Of a stretch of 64,000 nt of DNA, positions 24,265 to 34,089 are shown piece after piece (the stretch's first letter is position 1; each line of letters opens with the position of its first letter). Below the pieces are notes generated by a model, which was not told the DNA's origin, made no database searches, and worked only from the letters and a program-made list of their open reading frames with translations. Source of the DNA: CAYJAD01 sp964368075 (GTDB lineage Bacteria; Desulfobacterota; Desulfovibrionia; Desulfovibrionales; Desulfovibrionaceae). The stretch covers positions 1-64,000 of the forward strand of contig CAYJAD010000008.1 of the NCBI GenBank assembly GCA_964368075.1. The letters are read 5' to 3'. The position numbers and the translations under genes are program-made.

Positions 24265-25338
24265 TTATATATTATCTACAACCAATTGTCCCATACGTTT
24301 GGTACCTACGTACTCTTTGCCTTCTTCCATAATGTCTCCGGTGCGATACCCTTGTTGTAAGGTTTTGCGCACAGCATTTTCCACGGCTTCAGCTTCAGCA
24401 GGCGCGTCAAAAGCCAAACGTAGCATCATGGCAGCGGACAAAATAGTGGCCAAAGGATTAGCCTTGTCTTGTCCGGCAATATCTGGGGCAGAACCGTGAA
24501 TGGGCTCAAAGAGTCCCGGTGCCGTGGCCCCTAAAGAGGCCGAAGGCAGCATACCCAATGATCCTGTAATAACGGCGGCTTCATCGGATAAAATATCCCC
24601 AAAAATATTACCCGTAACAATAACATCAAATTGCGAAGGATCGCGCACCAATTGCATGGCGGCATTATCCACATACATGTGCGAAAGCTCCACATCAGCA
24701 TATTCTTTATGCACTTCGTTAAGCACATCGCGCCACAAACGCGAAGTTTCTAGTACATTGGCTTTATCAGCAGAGCATACCTTAGAATTTCTTTTACGCG
24801 CTGTTTGAAAAGCTACATGCGCAATACGACGAATTTCTTCTTCGTCATAAATCATAGTATTATAGCCCACGCGCTTACCGTCACGCTCTTCAATGGCTCT
24901 TGGTTGACCAAAATATATATCGCCGGTGAGTTCGCGAACGACTATTAAATCAAGGCCTTTGGCGGCAATATCAGCACGCAATAAGCACGCACCGGCAAGT
25001 TCTTGAAATAAAGTGGCAGGGCGCAAGTTAGCAAAAAGGCCTAACTCTTTGCGAATGGCCAAAAGTCCTTTTTCTGGACGTACATCATTGGCCATTTGAT
25101 CCCACTTAGGGCCACCCACAGCGCCTAAAAATACCGCATCGGCACGGCGGCATGCCTGTAGAGTGGCATCGGGCAAGGGGGAACCTGTCGCATCTATGGC
25201 TGCCCCGCCAATAAGCGCTTCTTCATAGACAAATTCATGACCAAATTTCGCTGCTACAGCATCCATAACTTTAACAGCTTCAGCCACAATTTCTGGACCA
25301 ATACCATCGCCAGGCAATACGCAAATAGTTTTTTTCAT
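24265..25338 (-). CDS. leuB: 3-isopropylmalate dehydrogenase
   Basis: LeuB oxidises and decarboxylates 3-isopropylmalate to 2-oxoisocaproate with NAD+. The 357-residue protein opens KKTICVLPGDGIGPEIVAEAVKVMDAV and carries the metal- and cofactor-site signature NIFGDILSDEAAVITGSLGMLPSASLG (near 245-271) and EPIHGSAPDIAGQDKANP. It is the last gene of the leuACDB set, separated from leuD by 86 bp that include a hairpin of the dispersed family. AGAGAA precedes the ATG. Confidence 0.98.
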   Translation of the reverse strand: MKKTICVLPGDGIGPEIVAEAVKVMDAVAAKFGHEFVYEEALIGGAAIDATGSPLPDATLQACRRADAVFLGAVGGPKWDQMANDVRPEKGLLAIRKELGLFANLRPATLFQELAGACLLRADIAAKGLDLIVVRELTGDIYFGQPRAIEERDGKRVGYNTMIYDEEEIRRIAHVAFQTARKRNSKVCSADKANVLETSRLWRDVLNEVHKEYADVELSHMYVDNAAMQLVRDPSQFDVIVTGNIFGDILSDEAAVITGSLGMLPSASLGATAPGLFEPIHGSAPDIAGQDKANPLATILSAAMMLRLAFDAPAEAEAVENAVRKTLQQGYRTGDIMEEGKEYVGTKRMGQLVVDNI

Positions 25339-25353
25339 GCTATTCTCTTATGA

Positions 25354-25424
25354 TTGAATTTTTTTGGGGAAAGAAAAAATCTTCTGGTGGGAAAGCTTTT
25401 CTACGGTTCTCCCCCCAAAAGAAT
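25354..25424. repeat. Imperfect hairpin between leuD and leuB
   Basis: GAATTTTTTTGGGGAAAG (about 25356-25373) pairs imperfectly with TTCTCCCCCCAAAAGAAT (about 25407-25424), and an inner TTTTCTA/GGAAAGCTTTTC segment can also fold. It is a looser member of the GGGGAAAG-type family seen at 7220, 24206 and 34090. It fills nearly the whole leuD-leuB gap. Confidence 0.5.
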
Positions 25425-25916
25425 TTATGCCAATTTTTCCTTCACATAATTTACCAATCCGCCTTTGGCTACCAATTCAGCCATGGCTTCGGAAAGTGGC
25501 GGACATTGAATGCTTACGCCAGTGGTCACATTGGTTATGCGGCCGGTGCTGGCATCTACGTCTAATTCATCGCCGTCATTAAATTTGCTCACTTCATCGC
25601 CCACTTCCATGAGCATGAGCCCCATATTAAAAGCATTGCGATAAAAAATACGGGCAAAACTATGACCAATAACCAGCTTCATACCGGCGCCCAAAATGGC
25701 AAGCGGCGCATGCTCTCGAGAAGAGCCACAACCAAAGTTGCGCTCAGCCACCATAATATCTCCGGCTTGCACGCGCTTCACCCAACCAGGCTCTAGCCCT
25801 TCCATGCAATTTTCACCTAATACCTGCATATCTGCCGTTACTAAAAAACGAGCCGGGATAATGGCATCTGTATCAATATGTTCACCAACTTTATGCGCTT
25901 TTCCATGAAATTTCAT
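25425..25916 (-). CDS. leuD: 3-isopropylmalate dehydratase small subunit
   Basis: The small subunit completes the active site of isopropylmalate isomerase. The 163-residue protein opens MKFHGKAHKVGEHIDTDAIIPARF and has the substrate-recognition motif NFGCGSSREHAP (near 60-71). Its short length, together with a 419-residue LeuC, marks the archaeal/HacAB-like type rather than the longer enterobacterial one. AGAGG precedes the ATG. It begins 12 bp after the leuC stop. Confidence 0.97.
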   Translation of the reverse strand: MKFHGKAHKVGEHIDTDAIIPARFLVTADMQVLGENCMEGLEPGWVKRVQAGDIMVAERNFGCGSSREHAPLAILGAGMKLVIGHSFARIFYRNAFNMGLMLMEVGDEVSKFNDGDELDVDASTGRITNVTTGVSIQCPPLSEAMAELVAKGGLVNYVKEKLA

Positions 25917-25928
25917 AGCATGCCTCTC

Positions 25929-27188
25929 TTATAATTCCTGGGGATCGCATACAATTCCGGCCACAGCAGAAGCTGCTGCCACCAGCGGACTTGCCAAATA
26001 CACCTCTGACTGCAAGCTGCCCATGCGTCCTTTAAAGTTACGATTGGTTGTGGCAACGGCTCTTTCACCATCACCTAAAATACCCATATAGCCACCCAAG
26101 CAAGGGCCGCATGTGGGCGGACTGATAATACAACCGGCATCGGTAAAGATATCAAAAAGCCCTTCTTGCATACTTTGTTTCCATATGCTGGGTGTAGCTG
26201 GAATGACGATACAGCGCACAGATTTATCTACTTTGCGGCCTTGTAAAATTTCAGCGGCATCGCGCATATCCTTAATGCGTCCATTGGTACACGAACCAAT
26301 GATGACTTGCTGAATAGTTACATCTTTTACTTCAGATACAGGCTTTACATTATCAGGAATGTGCGGACAAGCCACCACAGGTCCAAGACCCGTTACATCA
26401 AAGTGCACTTCGCTTTCATACTCTGCGCCGGCATCAGCACTAATTTTTTCTTGATTGGGGCGATGGTGCGTATTTCCGTAAGCAATGGTAGCATCGTCAG
26501 AGGCAAAAAGCCCCACCTTGCCACCGGCTTCAATGGCCATATTTGCCATGGTCAAACGACCTTCAATATCCAATGCATTGATGACAGACCCATCAAATTC
26601 AAGGGCTCTATACAAGGCGCCATCTACACCTATTTTCCCGATAAGCATAAGAATCAAATCTTTAGCGCGAACATACTTTGACATGGTGCCGCTATAGGTA
26701 ACACGAATAGATGGTGGAACTTTAAACCACGTTTCGCCAAGAGCCATGCCGCCAGCAACATCTGTGGAGCCAAGACCTGTGGCAAAAGCTCCTACACCGC
26801 CGTAGGTGCAGGTATGGCTGTCAGCACCAATAACAATATCACCAGCGCCCACAAGGCCAAGCTCTGGTAAAAGAGCATGCTCAACGCCGCTATCTCCGCC
26901 TTCATAATAATGCGTTAGGCCTTGTTCAGCGGCAAATTTACGGGAAACAAGCACCTGATTGGCAGAGTCAATGTCTTTAGGTGGTGTAAAATGGTCCATA
27001 ACTAAGACGACTTTGTCTTTATCAAAAACCTTTTTTGCACCCATGCCATGAAAAGATTTAATGGATAAAGGCGCTGTAATGTCATTGGCAAGAACTAAGG
27101 ATAATTTGCAACGTACTATTTGCCCTACTTCCTTAACTTCTTGCTCTGTATGCCTTTGCAAAATTTTTTGTGCTAAAGTATGTGCCAT
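25929..27188 (-). CDS. leuC: 3-isopropylmalate dehydratase large subunit
   Basis: LeuC carries the [4Fe-4S] cluster of isopropylmalate isomerase. The 419-residue protein shows the cluster cysteines in IIGSCTNGRIKDMRDAAE (near 298-315) and PTCGPCLGGYMG (near 361-372), and ADSHTCTYGGVGAFATGLGSTD near 125-146. The length fits the HacA/LeuC2 subfamily. It begins 12 bp after the leuA stop, with AGGGAGAG before the ATG. Confidence 0.97.
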   Translation of the reverse strand: MAHTLAQKILQRHTEQEVKEVGQIVRCKLSLVLANDITAPLSIKSFHGMGAKKVFDKDKVVLVMDHFTPPKDIDSANQVLVSRKFAAEQGLTHYYEGGDSGVEHALLPELGLVGAGDIVIGADSHTCTYGGVGAFATGLGSTDVAGGMALGETWFKVPPSIRVTYSGTMSKYVRAKDLILMLIGKIGVDGALYRALEFDGSVINALDIEGRLTMANMAIEAGGKVGLFASDDATIAYGNTHHRPNQEKISADAGAEYESEVHFDVTGLGPVVACPHIPDNVKPVSEVKDVTIQQVIIGSCTNGRIKDMRDAAEILQGRKVDKSVRCIVIPATPSIWKQSMQEGLFDIFTDAGCIISPPTCGPCLGGYMGILGDGERAVATTNRNFKGRMGSLQSEVYLASPLVAAASAVAGIVCDPQEL

Positions 27189-27200
27189 ATAATTCTCTCC

Positions 27201-28733
27201 CTACTCGCATTCGCGTTCTTTTTTAGCCAACGAATTTAAAGCGTTGACATAGGCTCTGGCTGAAGCCACCGTAATATCAGGATGTGCGCCACGCCCTACG
27301 GCGCAAATGGTAGAAGCTGTATCGCAAATACGCACTGTCACTTCCCCTTGAGCATCGGTTCCACCGGTGATGGCATTAACCACATATTGTTGCAATTCTG
27401 GTTTTCTATTTACAATGCTACTAATAGTATTAAGCAAAGCATCCACAGGGCCGACTCCAAAGCCTGCGCCGCGTCTTTCCTCGCCATCCACTTCCATAAC
27501 CACGGCTGCCGTGGGGGGAATGTCTTGTGTAGAAGAAGAACTGATGCTTGCATGAATAAGACGATAGCGATCGGGCAGGTGATACACTTCTTCCAGAACC
27601 AAAGCCACCAAATCTTCATCATGAACGGTTTTTTTCATGTCAGCAAGATTCTTCACGGCATTGAAGACTTGATTGGTTTGCTCTTCATCAAGATCATAAC
27701 CCAGCTTTTTCAATTTTGAAGAAACAGCATTACGACCTGAATGTTTGCCAAGCACCAAATCACTGGTGGTACGCCCCACTGATTCCGGCGTCATGATCTC
27801 GTAAGTTTCGCGATTTTTTAACATGCCGTCTTGATGAATGCCCGACTCATGCGCAAAGGCATTGCCGCCAATAATGGCTTTGTTAGCAGGAATAGGCCAG
27901 CCAATGGTGGAAGAAAGCAAACTACAAGCAGGATACAATTTTTCTGTATTAATATTGCATTCAAAACCATAATAATCTTTACGAACTCGTAAAGCCATGG
28001 CAACTTCTTCAAGGGAGGCATTGCCCGCACGCTCTCCAATACCGGAAAGAGTGACTTCAACCTGCCGCGCACCGGCGCGCAAAGCAGCCAAGGTACTGGC
28101 CACGCCCACACCCAAATCATTATGGGCATGCACACTAAAGATGGCTTTATCGCTATTGGGGGTATTTTCTATAACGTAGCGCACAAGCTCTGCATATTCT
28201 TCCGGCATGGCATAGCCCACAGTATCGGGTAAATTAATAACCTTAGCGCCGGCCTTAATGACAGCTTCTGTAACGCGACAAAGAAAATCTTTATCGGAAC
28301 GCGAAGCGTCTTCGCAAGAAAACTCCACATTGGAAGTATAGGAAGCGGCATGCTTTACTGCAGCCACAGACATGGCAAGAACTTCATCGGGAGTTTTGCG
28401 CAATTTATGCTTCATATGCAAATCAGATGTGGATAAAAAAGTATGAATGCGTGGCTGTTCGGCCTCTTTTATGGCATCCCAGCAGCGGTCAATGTCGGCC
28501 TTCATGGAACGGCACAAGCCTGCTACCTGCACCATATGCGTTTGCGAGGCAATGGCTTGAACAGCTTCAAAATCGCCTTGGCTGGCGGCAGGAAAACCCG
28601 CTTCAATAATATCTACACCCACAATTTCCAATTGACGGGCAAGGCGCAATTTTTCGGCAAGGTTCATGGTTGCCCCTGGGGATTGTTCCCCATCGCGCAA
28701 AGTAGTGTCAAAAAAGTAAATTCGATTACTCAT
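27201..28733 (-). CDS. leuA: 2-isopropylmalate synthase
   Basis: LeuA condenses 2-oxoisovalerate and acetyl-CoA, the committed step of leucine synthesis. The 510-residue protein opens FFDTTLRDGEQSPGATMNLAEKL (the HMGL-type metal and substrate site). It has HAHNDLGVGVASTLAALRAGARQVE near 203-227, and a C-terminal leucine-binding regulatory domain (about 390-505). It heads the leu genes; 167 bp upstream lies the pssA stop. GGAAAA precedes the ATG. Confidence 0.98.
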   Translation of the reverse strand: MSNRIYFFDTTLRDGEQSPGATMNLAEKLRLARQLEIVGVDIIEAGFPAASQGDFEAVQAIASQTHMVQVAGLCRSMKADIDRCWDAIKEAEQPRIHTFLSTSDLHMKHKLRKTPDEVLAMSVAAVKHAASYTSNVEFSCEDASRSDKDFLCRVTEAVIKAGAKVINLPDTVGYAMPEEYAELVRYVIENTPNSDKAIFSVHAHNDLGVGVASTLAALRAGARQVEVTLSGIGERAGNASLEEVAMALRVRKDYYGFECNINTEKLYPACSLLSSTIGWPIPANKAIIGGNAFAHESGIHQDGMLKNRETYEIMTPESVGRTTSDLVLGKHSGRNAVSSKLKKLGYDLDEEQTNQVFNAVKNLADMKKTVHDEDLVALVLEEVYHLPDRYRLIHASISSSSTQDIPPTAAVVMEVDGEERRGAGFGVGPVDALLNTISSIVNRKPELQQYVVNAITGGTDAQGEVTVRICDTASTICAVGRGAHPDITVASARAYVNALNSLAKKERECE

Positions 28734-28900
28734 GTTTTTTCCTTATTTTCTCTTTGGCAATATGCCGATTATAAACTCTATACCTTCTTCATATCCTGTA
28801 GCGGGTAAAAAAATACACCGCAAAGCTCAGCCTTGAGCTCTGTATGGGGTAATGTGGTGAGAAAAAACACAGGAAAACCGTAGGAGCTCATGACATATCT

Positions 28901-29659
28901 TTAGTCATCTTGTAGCGATAGACCACGTAGTAGCTCACGATTACGACGAGGAAGGACAATGTAGGTATAAATAAGACCAACCATAATATAGACCATGGCC
29001 ACCACAAATCCTAACAATTTTGGCCTAGAAACCAAAAGTGCAAAAAGAAGTATAGCTGTGACCATAGAACTAAAAGGATGAGCGCGTAAGAAAGCATACT
29101 CTTTAAAAGAATAATACCTTACCCTACTCACCATCAAAATACCTAACAGCAAGGTTAAAACCAATGCTACAGGAGGCAAAGCGCCGGCAATGGACTCAGG
29201 AATAAAGCCTGCGAAAAAGATAAAACTCACCGCAGAACACCCCGCTGCAGGCGAAGGTAAACCTATAAAAAATTTCTTATTGGTTACGGCAGTGGAAACA
29301 TTAAAGCGAGCTAAACGTAAGGCCGCACAGGCTGTAAAAATAAAACATACCGCCAAGCCTAAACGGCCATAGCTTTGTAAATGCCAATGCCACATGACAA
29401 TGGAAGGTGCTACACCAAAGGCCACCAAATCTGCCAAAGAATCGTATTGTATGCCAAATTCACTGGCAGTATTGGTAAGTCTTGCCACTTTACCATCTAA
29501 GCCATCCATAAGCGCAGAAAAGAGCACAGCCAAAGCAGCCGTTTCAAAGCGCCCTTCTGAGGCCATGACAATGGCTAAAAAGCCCGAGAACAAACTCAAG
29601 CTTGTTATCATATTAGGGAGTAAATACACACCCTTGCGTGGCGGTTTCTTCTTATCCAT
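28901..29659 (-). CDS. pssA: CDP-diacylglycerol-serine O-phosphatidyltransferase
   Basis: PssA makes phosphatidylserine, the precursor of phosphatidylethanolamine. The 252-residue inner-membrane protein has about eight hydrophobic segments and the CDP-alcohol phosphotransferase motif DGLDGKVARLTNTASEFG followed by YDSLADLVAFG (near 52-82). The N-terminus KKPPRKGVYLLPNMITSLSLFSGF is typical. It follows psd by 58 bp and the two complete PE synthesis. Confidence 0.97.
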   Translation of the reverse strand: MDKKKPPRKGVYLLPNMITSLSLFSGFLAIVMASEGRFETAALAVLFSALMDGLDGKVARLTNTASEFGIQYDSLADLVAFGVAPSIVMWHWHLQSYGRLGLAVCFIFTACAALRLARFNVSTAVTNKKFFIGLPSPAAGCSAVSFIFFAGFIPESIAGALPPVALVLTLLLGILMVSRVRYYSFKEYAFLRAHPFSSMVTAILLFALLVSRPKLLGFVVAMVYIMVGLIYTYIVLPRRNRELLRGLSLQDD

Positions 29660-29717
29660 ATAGTACTCATTCTTAAAGCATCTCAGAAAGATACTTTCCT
29701 AAATCTGCAAAACTTTA

Positions 29718-30362
29718 TTACACTTTTTTCCGTGCCAAAACACTTTGTCCGGCAAAAACTTGTTCGCCGATGGTCACAGCACTGACGTAATCATCAGGAA
29801 TATACAAATCCACACGAGACCCAAAACGAATCATGCCAAAGCGCTCTCCCCTTTGCAAATTATCCCCTTCATCGCAACGGCATACAATGCGTCGAGCTAT
29901 AAGTCCGGCAATTTGCACCATAGTCCACTGATTCCCATCGGCATCTTTTAAAGCATAGGCGCAGCGTTCATTATCAGTGGCGGCTTTATCCCATGCAGCA
30001 TTCAAAAATTTACCCGCATGGTAGTAAATACCTTCTACCTGACAATCCACAGGGGCTCTATTCACGTGTACGCTAAAAACATTCATAAAAACACAAATGC
30101 AAACGCGATTTTCGCCACTCACAGGGTCTTTTCGCAAATCCACACGGATGATACGTCCATCGGCAGGACTTACGGCAATATCTTTTGTTTGTGGCACTAC
30201 TCTTTCAGGGTCTCTAAAGAAATGACAAGAAAACCATGTGAGCACCAAAAAGACCAATGCCAAGGGCCAACACCCCATTACTGCAAAACTCAATGTGGTA
30301 AAAGCACATAAACCTATACAAGGCCAACCCTCAGCCGTTATGCCTATGGATGCTGTACGCAT
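29718..30362 (-). CDS. psd: Phosphatidylserine decarboxylase proenzyme
   Basis: Psd decarboxylates phosphatidylserine to phosphatidylethanolamine, using a pyruvoyl group made by self-cleavage. The 214-residue form (short, Psd-B type) has an N-terminal hydrophobic hairpin, SPADGRIIRV (near 65-74), the His-containing NVFSVHVNRAP (near 94-104), and the cleavage site MIRFGSRVDLYIP, where the Ser of GS becomes the pyruvoyl. It is the first gene of the psd-pssA-leuACDB run on the minus strand. Confidence 0.96.
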   Translation of the reverse strand: MRTASIGITAEGWPCIGLCAFTTLSFAVMGCWPLALVFLVLTWFSCHFFRDPERVVPQTKDIAVSPADGRIIRVDLRKDPVSGENRVCICVFMNVFSVHVNRAPVDCQVEGIYYHAGKFLNAAWDKAATDNERCAYALKDADGNQWTMVQIAGLIARRIVCRCDEGDNLQRGERFGMIRFGSRVDLYIPDDYVSAVTIGEQVFAGQSVLARKKV

Positions 30363-30469
30363 AAAAATTTCCTATTGTTATAATATAGCTGTTTATATAG
30401 GCTATATATACGAAAGCAAGGGCAAAGGTCAAGTGAAAGATTTTCTATAAAAACGCTTTATTATACCTA

Positions 30470-32041
30470 TTATACGGCTAATTTACTTTCAATTTTTCCT
30501 TCTATATGCACTGTAAAGCTTCGCAGAACTTTATCAATGCGCACTGTCCCCAGAGCCGCGCCGCGCATGGCTTTAATATGACGCACTTCTGCACATAAAA
30601 TCTGTGCCGTGGGGTTATCCCTTTGCCAGCTTTTTACCGCGGCAAGACTCGCGGCCTCTTGTAAGGTTCTTTCGGGAATTTCTTGCCCGGAAAAGTGCCG
30701 CCTAATAATGCAATGAGAACCTGGGCCACCTTCCACATGCAACCAAATATCTTTGGCTGCCGCTGCTCGCAAAGCCGCCCCATTACCCTTGGCATCTTTT
30801 CCACGTAATATAATAAAACCATCGCTACTTTTAAATGCTTGCACACCTTTAGGCAGTGTTTTTTGTGATAGCGCAACATTTTTTTGTGCCTTTACTAAGT
30901 TATGGGCACCGGCTTCCACCACTGATGCCAAACTTTGTGTGGCAAGCATTTGTTCTTCCAATTCTTGGCGTCGCTTTTGTAAATATTCCAAACCACGCCG
31001 ACCACGTCCGGCCTTATGAAAGAAAGCTTGCATATTTTCGCGCACGCTCAAACGGCTGTCTAGCTCTATGACAGGATAAGTGGCGTCTTCGGTTTCTATA
31101 CGCTTTTCTTTTATGTTAGCAGGATATTTCCAAATAATACTTTGCAGTACAAGCCCCTGCTCTTGTGCTTTTGCCATCTTCTGAAGGCGTTTTTCATCCT
31201 CTTGCAATTTTTCTAAGAGGCGTTGCAGGCGTGCAGCTTCACGCTGATGTGGCAAAGCAGCCTTACTGCGCAATTTTTCTGCCCCTACCCCCAATACCAA
31301 AGCATCGCCAACCCGCGATGTGGCCTCCAAGGGATTTTCAAACACGCTCTCATGCCCATGCATACCCCGTAAAACAGGAGGTAAAGGCCATGGGCTAATG
31401 CGCGGTACATCTTGAGCAGTTGGCATAGCCTCCACAACAGGGTCTGTTTCATATACATACAAATCCCCACCGCCCATTTCCAAGTCCATGAGTAAAGCTT
31501 GCGCATCTAAAGGATCAAGCAAGGGGAGTAAGCGCCGTAAAGCCGGACTGAGCACAGGCCATTGACGCCAATTGTCACAAGCATCTGCCACATGTAGAGG
31601 TTCAGGCCAAGAAATATCCTCTTGCATAAAATCCAATGCCGGAGATTTACCTAAAAAAAGCTGTATGCCTTCGCGCAAGTCAAGCACCAACCACGTTTCT
31701 TGGCCTGGTTGCTGTGTTTGCAAACTGTGTGTATGAAAAAGTAAAAGCAAGCGCCGCCCAATCCAATCTGCCGAACAGGACGCAATGCGTCGCCCCACAC
31801 AATATTTACGCCAACGCATCACTATGGCCGAAGGTGCGGCGTCGGTGACGGGGCGTTCTTTGGCAAGATAGCAAAAGGCATCTTTTCGACCTACTTTGAA
31901 AACAAGATGTTGCTTACGTTGTTGCGCATAAAATGTGAGCACAAACACATTTTCCAAAGGTGATTGAATTTTTTCTAAACGGGCTCCCGTTAAGAGCGGC
32001 GTTAAAGCATCGCAAAAGCGGCGAAATACATGTACGTCCAC
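30470..32041 (-). CDS. NFACT-domain protein, RqcH/Tae2 family
   Basis: NFACT proteins bind stalled 50S-peptidyl-tRNA complexes and add C-terminal alanine tails in ribosome quality control. The 523-residue protein has an NFACT-N domain (about 1-200), a long helical coiled-coil middle (about 265-385, REAARLQRLLEKLQEDEKRL) and the C-terminal NFACT-R domain with KDIWLHVEGGPGSHCIIRR (near 433-451). The start is a GTG at 32041 with AGAGG upstream. In RqcH the corresponding loop is usually DxWFHxKxxPGSHV; here it reads DIWLHVEGGPGSHC. Function by family; not shown for this protein. Confidence 0.88.
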   Translation of the reverse strand: MDVHVFRRFCDALTPLLTGARLEKIQSPLENVFVLTFYAQQRKQHLVFKVGRKDAFCYLAKERPVTDAAPSAIVMRWRKYCVGRRIASCSADWIGRRLLLLFHTHSLQTQQPGQETWLVLDLREGIQLFLGKSPALDFMQEDISWPEPLHVADACDNWRQWPVLSPALRRLLPLLDPLDAQALLMDLEMGGGDLYVYETDPVVEAMPTAQDVPRISPWPLPPVLRGMHGHESVFENPLEATSRVGDALVLGVGAEKLRSKAALPHQREAARLQRLLEKLQEDEKRLQKMAKAQEQGLVLQSIIWKYPANIKEKRIETEDATYPVIELDSRLSVRENMQAFFHKAGRGRRGLEYLQKRRQELEEQMLATQSLASVVEAGAHNLVKAQKNVALSQKTLPKGVQAFKSSDGFIILRGKDAKGNGAALRAAAAKDIWLHVEGGPGSHCIIRRHFSGQEIPERTLQEAASLAAVKSWQRDNPTAQILCAEVRHIKAMRGAALGTVRIDKVLRSFTVHIEGKIESKLAV

Positions 32042-32211
32042 AAAAACCTCTTGCTTTTATAATAATGGGTTTTGTACAAATTTTACCTATTCAAGGGCCT
32101 GCACAGTTATTTTTTGTGCTGTTGTAAAAAAATTATATTTTTGCGTAAATCGTCATGTGCAGGAGTCTTTATTCTCTTATAACATTCGTATAGTAAGAAA
32201 TTCTACGGTCA

Positions 32212-32258
32212 TAAAAAACAATGGCGGCAAAAAGCTGTTTTTATCAACTTTTTGCCGC
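32212..32258 (-). terminator. Terminator of dksA
   Basis: GCGGCAAAAAG (32224-32234) and CTTTTTGCCGC (32248-32258) form a perfect 11-bp stem. On the minus strand the T-run (32212-32218) follows a few bases later. It lies about 48 bp after the dksA stop. Confidence 0.8.
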
Positions 32259-32306
32259 ACTAAAACTATGAGATGACTCTAGTAGCTCTGTATATAAAGA
32301 GCCTTA

Positions 32307-32669
32307 CTAATCACCACGTAAATGTTCGTCTTCTTCTTGCTTACTTTTGCAAGCAATGCACAATTTTGTTACAGGACGCGCATTTAATCGAGGTACACCT
32401 ATATCTTCGCCACACTCATCGCAATATCCGTATGTTCCATCATCAATACGTTGTAAAGCTGATTGAATTTTGCGTATAAGACGGCGCTCTCTGTCACGTA
32501 TGCGTAAAGTAAAAGCGCGATCCGACTCTGCTGTGGCTCTATCAGCCGGATCAGCAAAGACTTCATTACTGTCAGTCAACTCTTCAATGGTGGAATCGCC
32601 CTTACTTTGCGCTTCTTCCAACATGAGGGTTAATTTTTCACGAAAAAAATCTATATCTTTTTGTTCCAT
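32307..32669 (-). CDS. dksA: DksA/TraR family zinc-finger transcription factor
   Basis: DksA binds the RNA polymerase secondary channel and works with ppGpp. The 120-residue protein has a coiled-coil whose tip carries DPADRATAE (near 40-48, the DxxDxA motif) and a C-terminal zinc finger, CDECG near 84 and CIAC near 105. I start at the ATG at 32669, which follows GGAGG; the frame extends to 32693 without a better site. It is monocistronic with the terminator at 32212-32258. Confidence 0.93.
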   Translation of the reverse strand: MEQKDIDFFREKLTLMLEEAQSKGDSTIEELTDSNEVFADPADRATAESDRAFTLRIRDRERRLIRKIQSALQRIDDGTYGYCDECGEDIGVPRLNARPVTKLCIACKSKQEEDEHLRGD

Positions 32670-32851
32670 TACTTCCTCCAAACACAATTCCATAGAATGC
32701 TATTTAAGGTATTTTATCAAAGAACATCTTCAAGGCAAAGATGCTATATGATAATGAAAAATATGTAAAGCTTTTTCCTAATTTGTGAAGGAGGTCAATG
32801 TTAAAAGGAGTAGATTTTTTAACATTTTTCTGAAATCAATGCTGATAGTAA

Positions 32852-33949
32852 TTATTCTACTACAACATTTTGCGCCAATATTTCTTCTCTTTTTGCTTTT
32901 TTAGCATCTTCCCAGAGGGGTTCATGCCATTTTTGCGTTGTTTGCCTTTGTGGCCTTACAAAAAGCGTTTCTTCTGCTTGTCCCTGTGGGCCTTGACGCA
33001 ACATCACAGCTACCACCCCATCTTTATTCTGTTGTGCTGCTTTAACAGCTTTAGGGGAATAGGAAGCCACAAAAGCTGCGGCATCTTCTAATATTTCTCT
33101 TTGCCAACCATGCATATACCGCCCCACAGCTAAAGGCCCTGCAAAATCTCGCAAGCGAAACACATAGTCTTGAGGCTGAACAAGCCCCTGCAAAGCAGTA
33201 TTACTAGCGGCATTGCGCCCTATGGCAAGCCAATGCTGCCCTTTACCGTCTGCGTCCCAATATTGCCGACCTGTATGTGCCAAAGTAAAATCCTCCGGCG
33301 TGGGGCAAGCTAGGCGTGTAAGCACCATCCAGTAACGACTGGCATTTTCTTGCTCTGCCAACATACATCCGCCAGCCGGCGTAGGAATCTCGCGTATATC
33401 AAAATACGCTGCCAACTCCATTTGCTTTTTACGGCCGCGCCCAGAAATGGCATGCAATTTTTCTCTTTCCACCAGTCCCGAAAGCTCTGCCTGCGAAGGC
33501 TTGAGCAAACGCGCTGATAAAGGACGCAACAACGCATCGTTGATGCCACTGCTTTTACGAATAATATTCAAGGTATCGCGCCTTTGTGACATGGGGCGCT
33601 GCCCTAGCACTTCTCCCGAAATAACAAAAGAAGCGCCGTATTTTTTCATTTGCATCTGAGCCGCACGCATAAGCAATATTTTACAATCCACACACGGATT
33701 TAGCAATTTCCCAAATCCGTGTTCTGGCCTATCTCGCAGAATTTGTACAAATTCTTGCCCAATGGATACAGCGCTTATGTCTAAATTATAAATTTTTCGC
33801 CAATGGGCCAATAATTCAGGCTTACCAAAAAAAGGCGTTACAAAGTGTACACATTTCACTCTTAATCCTTGTTCTTCAATAACTTTAACAGCTAAGATAC
33901 TGTCTAAACCACCAGAGAACAAGGCTATGGCATCGTAAGTATTTTTCAT
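32852..33949 (-). CDS. PP-loop ATPase, tRNA-thiouridylase-like, with C-terminal NFACT-R-like region
   Basis: The N-terminal ~190 residues form a PP-loop ATP pyrophosphatase with FSGGLDSILA (near 10-19) and a conserved NPCVDCKILLM (near 84-94), resembling 2-thiouridylase MnmA. A cysteine is also present in PAGGCMLAE (near 190). The C-terminal ~150 residues are less clear and recall the NFACT-R_2 region known in some ThiI/MnmA-like proteins. The real MnmA is expected elsewhere, so this is a paralogue whose target is unknown. The ATG at 33949 is used; the longer frame starts with TTG. The ribosome-binding site is weak. Confidence 0.75.
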   Translation of the reverse strand: MKNTYDAIALFSGGLDSILAVKVIEEQGLRVKCVHFVTPFFGKPELLAHWRKIYNLDISAVSIGQEFVQILRDRPEHGFGKLLNPCVDCKILLMRAAQMQMKKYGASFVISGEVLGQRPMSQRRDTLNIIRKSSGINDALLRPLSARLLKPSQAELSGLVEREKLHAISGRGRKKQMELAAYFDIREIPTPAGGCMLAEQENASRYWMVLTRLACPTPEDFTLAHTGRQYWDADGKGQHWLAIGRNAASNTALQGLVQPQDYVFRLRDFAGPLAVGRYMHGWQREILEDAAAFVASYSPKAVKAAQQNKDGVVAVMLRQGPQGQAEETLFVRPQRQTTQKWHEPLWEDAKKAKREEILAQNVVVE

Positions 33950-34089
33950 GGGCTTAGAAATACTGGCAAGAGCCTTAAAGCGCAATAAAAAAATGAGGCC
34001 TTTACTATTTCCTACATCTAGTACTGAAATAATAAATAATTTTATGGATTAGTGAAAATTTTTTTAAGAGATGATAAGGTTTAAAAGAC

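Noticed and set aside
28778..28891. A 37-codon frame upstream of leuA on the minus strand with several Leu codons, a possible attenuator leader peptide
   Set aside because: It has no clear ribosome-binding site and no run of Leu codons. The nearby 8-bp hairpin (28822-28841) is not followed at once by a T-tract, so attenuation is not supported.
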